From assembly GCA_017304135.1 (NCBI GenBank), contig JAFLBB010000003.1, forward strand, positions 38,891 to 102,890: a stretch of 64,000 nt of DNA, in the 5' to 3' direction. Source of the stretch: Acidobacteriota bacterium. GTDB lineage: Bacteria; Acidobacteriota; Terriglobia; Bryobacterales; Bryobacteraceae. Made by a program: the position numbers and the translations under genes. Below the pieces are notes generated by a model, which worked only from the letters and a program-made list of their open reading frames with translations, searched no databases and was not told where the DNA came from. Shown here piece after piece: positions 62,818-64,000 of the stretch (its first letter is position 1; the number at the start of each line of letters is the position of its first letter).

Positions 62818-63986
62818 ATCACCGTGATGGGCCGCCGCCGGGCCACTTCGCGAAACACCTCTTCGGTGTGCGCGGCCATGTGCGGCAGCGTCCAGCCGGC
62901 ATGCACGCTTGCATAGCCCCGCCGCCCCATCTCCATCGTCGCCTCCCAGTTGCGCACACACTCCAGCATGGCCGCCGTCAGTGACTCCACACTGTCCGGT
63001 TCAAACAGTACGCCCCCGCCGGTGGCCTCGATCATCTCCGGAAACGCGCCCCGCCTCGGCGCGATCACCGGCACGCCGTTAGCCATCGCCTCCAGCGCCG
63101 GCAGCCCCTTCGGCTCATCGAAGGTCGAAGGCATCACGAGAATGTCGACGTCCTGCAGGAACCCCATCTTCCCGGCCCAATCCGGCGCGCCCGCATACAC
63201 GAGGTCACCCGGACCGGCAATCATCTTGCGCCGCTGCTCCTCCAGATACGCTTTTCGCTCAGGAGGCAAATAGCCGGCTACATGCAGCGACGAGTCGCGA
63301 GGCTCGCCGCCCGCGTCCAGCCGGATGTAGGCGTCCACCAGCAGGTGCAGTCCCTTCTCCGGCGCAATGCGTCCGAGAAAGCCGAACACGGGATCGGTGG
63401 CCAGTCCAGGCTCGCGCCGCGCCGTGCCCGTTACATCGACGCCCAGCTTCACCACGAAGATCTTCTCGCGCGGAATGCGCAGATAGTCCGCCATGAACTC
63501 GCGCTCGTACTGGCTTACCGCGATGAAGGCGTCCACATCCTTCACCTGTTGGCGGATCAGTTGCAGCGCCTCGCGCTTGTAGGGCTCGCGCAGGCCTTCG
63601 AGAAAGAACTCCTCGCCTTGCAGTGTGCACACCACCGGGCGCCGCGTGGCCTCGCGCAACGGCTTGGCCAGGCCGATCAACAGCGTGTACGGAATCGTCA
63701 CCACATCCGGCCGCGGCGCGTGGCGCAGCCACTGCATGAGGTGATCCACCTCTTTCTTTTGCCGCCCGTGCTCGCCCTTCAGAATCGACACAGTCATCGC
63801 GCCGAGATGATTCGGATCCACCTCCAGACCGCGCCCGGCAAAGGCCTTGATCACACCCGGCATGTCCCACAACGTGTCGAGGAACTTCGGCAGCCGCTGG
63901 AACAGCCCGCTCATCTGCTCGAGGTACACCGAGATGCCGCCGAAGAACACCTGCTGCTCACTGTAGCTGGCAACGTCGGTGCGCAC
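62814..63986 (-). CDS. Glycosyltransferase family 4 protein, 5' end truncated
   Basis: 390 residues visible. 'FGGISVYLEQMSGLFQRLP' near the N-terminus is the donor-independent glycine motif of GT4, and 'FGFLGRIAPEKGLHLLVDAY', 'MPSTFDEPKGLPALEAMANGVPVIA' (in parts, with the EX7E Glu pair) mark the nucleotide-sugar domain. The first strand normally before the glycine motif is missing. The frame is open to the edge, whose last bases look like sequencing adapter, so the GTG at 63986 is probably not the true start. Acts in the cytosol on surface polymer or lipid-linked sugar; acceptor unknown. Confidence 0.88.
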   Translation of the reverse strand: MRTDVASYSEQQVFFGGISVYLEQMSGLFQRLPKFLDTLWDMPGVIKAFAGRGLEVDPNHLGAMTVSILKGEHGRQKKEVDHLMQWLRHAPRPDVVTIPYTLLIGLAKPLREATRRPVVCTLQGEEFFLEGLREPYKREALQLIRQQVKDVDAFIAVSQYEREFMADYLRIPREKIFVVKLGVDVTGTARREPGLATDPVFGFLGRIAPEKGLHLLVDAYIRLDAGGEPRDSSLHVAGYLPPERKAYLEEQRRKMIAGPGDLVYAGAPDWAGKMGFLQDVDILVMPSTFDEPKGLPALEAMANGVPVIAPRRGAFPEMIEATGGGVLFEPDSVESLTAAMLECVRNWEATMEMGRRGYASVHAGWTLPHMAAHTEEVFREVARRRPITVI

Positions 63987-63989
63987 GGG

Positions 63990-64000
63990 AGATCGGAAGA
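63990..64000. other. Illumina adapter-like sequence at the right edge
   Basis: AGATCGGAAGA is the first 11 bases of the TruSeq adapter as read through; its complement TCTTCCGATCT is the adapter 3' end. It should be treated as non-genomic until checked. Confidence 0.75.

Noticed and set aside
60727..62961. 744-residue minus-strand frame
   Set aside because: Antisense of two convincing plus-strand genes, including a signal peptide protein and a TPR protein; low-complexity composition.

Overview
The window is GC-rich bacterial DNA, almost fully coding, with no phage genes, transposases, rRNA or CRISPR. Gene content suggests an Acidobacteriota member, probably of the Bryobacterales/Solibacter type. 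Indicators are a large Oar-like TonB receptor with an N-terminal carboxypeptidase-regulatory domain, Tat-exported sulfatases, a DUF1080 protein, PQQ-type beta-propellers, a multihaem cytochrome with TPRs, a PEGA-domain Ser/Thr kinase, many extracytoplasmic hydrolases and two ECF sigma factors. The assignment is inference from gene families; there is no marker gene for taxonomy.

Layout. 1-8.7 kb: the tail of an RsbU-type phosphatase, a SulP transporter, an S41 protease, a sulfatase, a methyltransferase, and a three-gene minus-strand unit (DUF1080, acyltransferase, GH43-like propeller). 9.1 kb: tRNA-Arg(ACG). 9.2-16.3 kb: FAD oxidoreductase, small membrane protein, Gfo/Idh/MocA oxidoreductase, seven-haem cytochrome-TPR protein and polysaccharide deacetylase. 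16.3-18.0 kb: an AT-richer patch of orphan small genes, including a zinc-ribbon/membrane-protein pair with a G9 tract. 18-34 kb: dihaem-PQQ dehydrogenase, SDR protein, dienelactone hydrolase, an ECF sigma/anti-sigma pair, an amidohydrolase-sulfatase-hydrolase operon with ATGA overlaps, a PQQ-propeller protein, membrane proteins, a lipoprotein and the TonB receptor. 34-45.7 kb: DUF3311 plus SSS symporter, DHH phosphoesterase, DUF1801, FAH-family protein, DUF4139 protein, YjbQ, beta-barrel protein, response regulator, and nickel/cobalt exporter opposite a YkgJ-like protein. 45.8-50.6 kb is housekeeping: dusB-rnhA-nadD converging on ftsY-ribD-ribE. 50.7-58.6 kb: PEGA kinase, then a tightly overlapped operon of IscU-like scaffold, E1 alpha/beta fusion, Fe-S-type GMC dehydrogenase and gluconate-dehydrogenase-like small subunit, diverging from a radical SAM/SPASM gene and a NUDIX gene. 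58.6-64 kb: secreted protein, a second ECF sigma operon with two downstream exported proteins, a strong hairpin, a TPR protein and a truncated glycosyltransferase.

The functional theme is scavenging and oxidation of complex, partly sulfated carbohydrates outside the cytoplasm: sulfatases, deacetylase, propeller hydrolases, PQQ and FAD dehydrogenases and cytochromes, with uptake by a TonB receptor and an SSS symporter. Core metabolism genes are interleaved.

Two whole-window observations matter to users. The plus strand is G-rich in the left half and C-rich in the right half whatever the gene direction, which has the polarity of a replication terminus. The last 11 bases match the Illumina adapter end, so the right edge is probably a contig end with residual adapter. 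The best candidate for something undescribed is the IscU/E1 fusion/GMC/small-subunit operon at 52.4-56.9 kb. The orphan gene pair with the G9 tract at 17.0-17.7 kb comes second.
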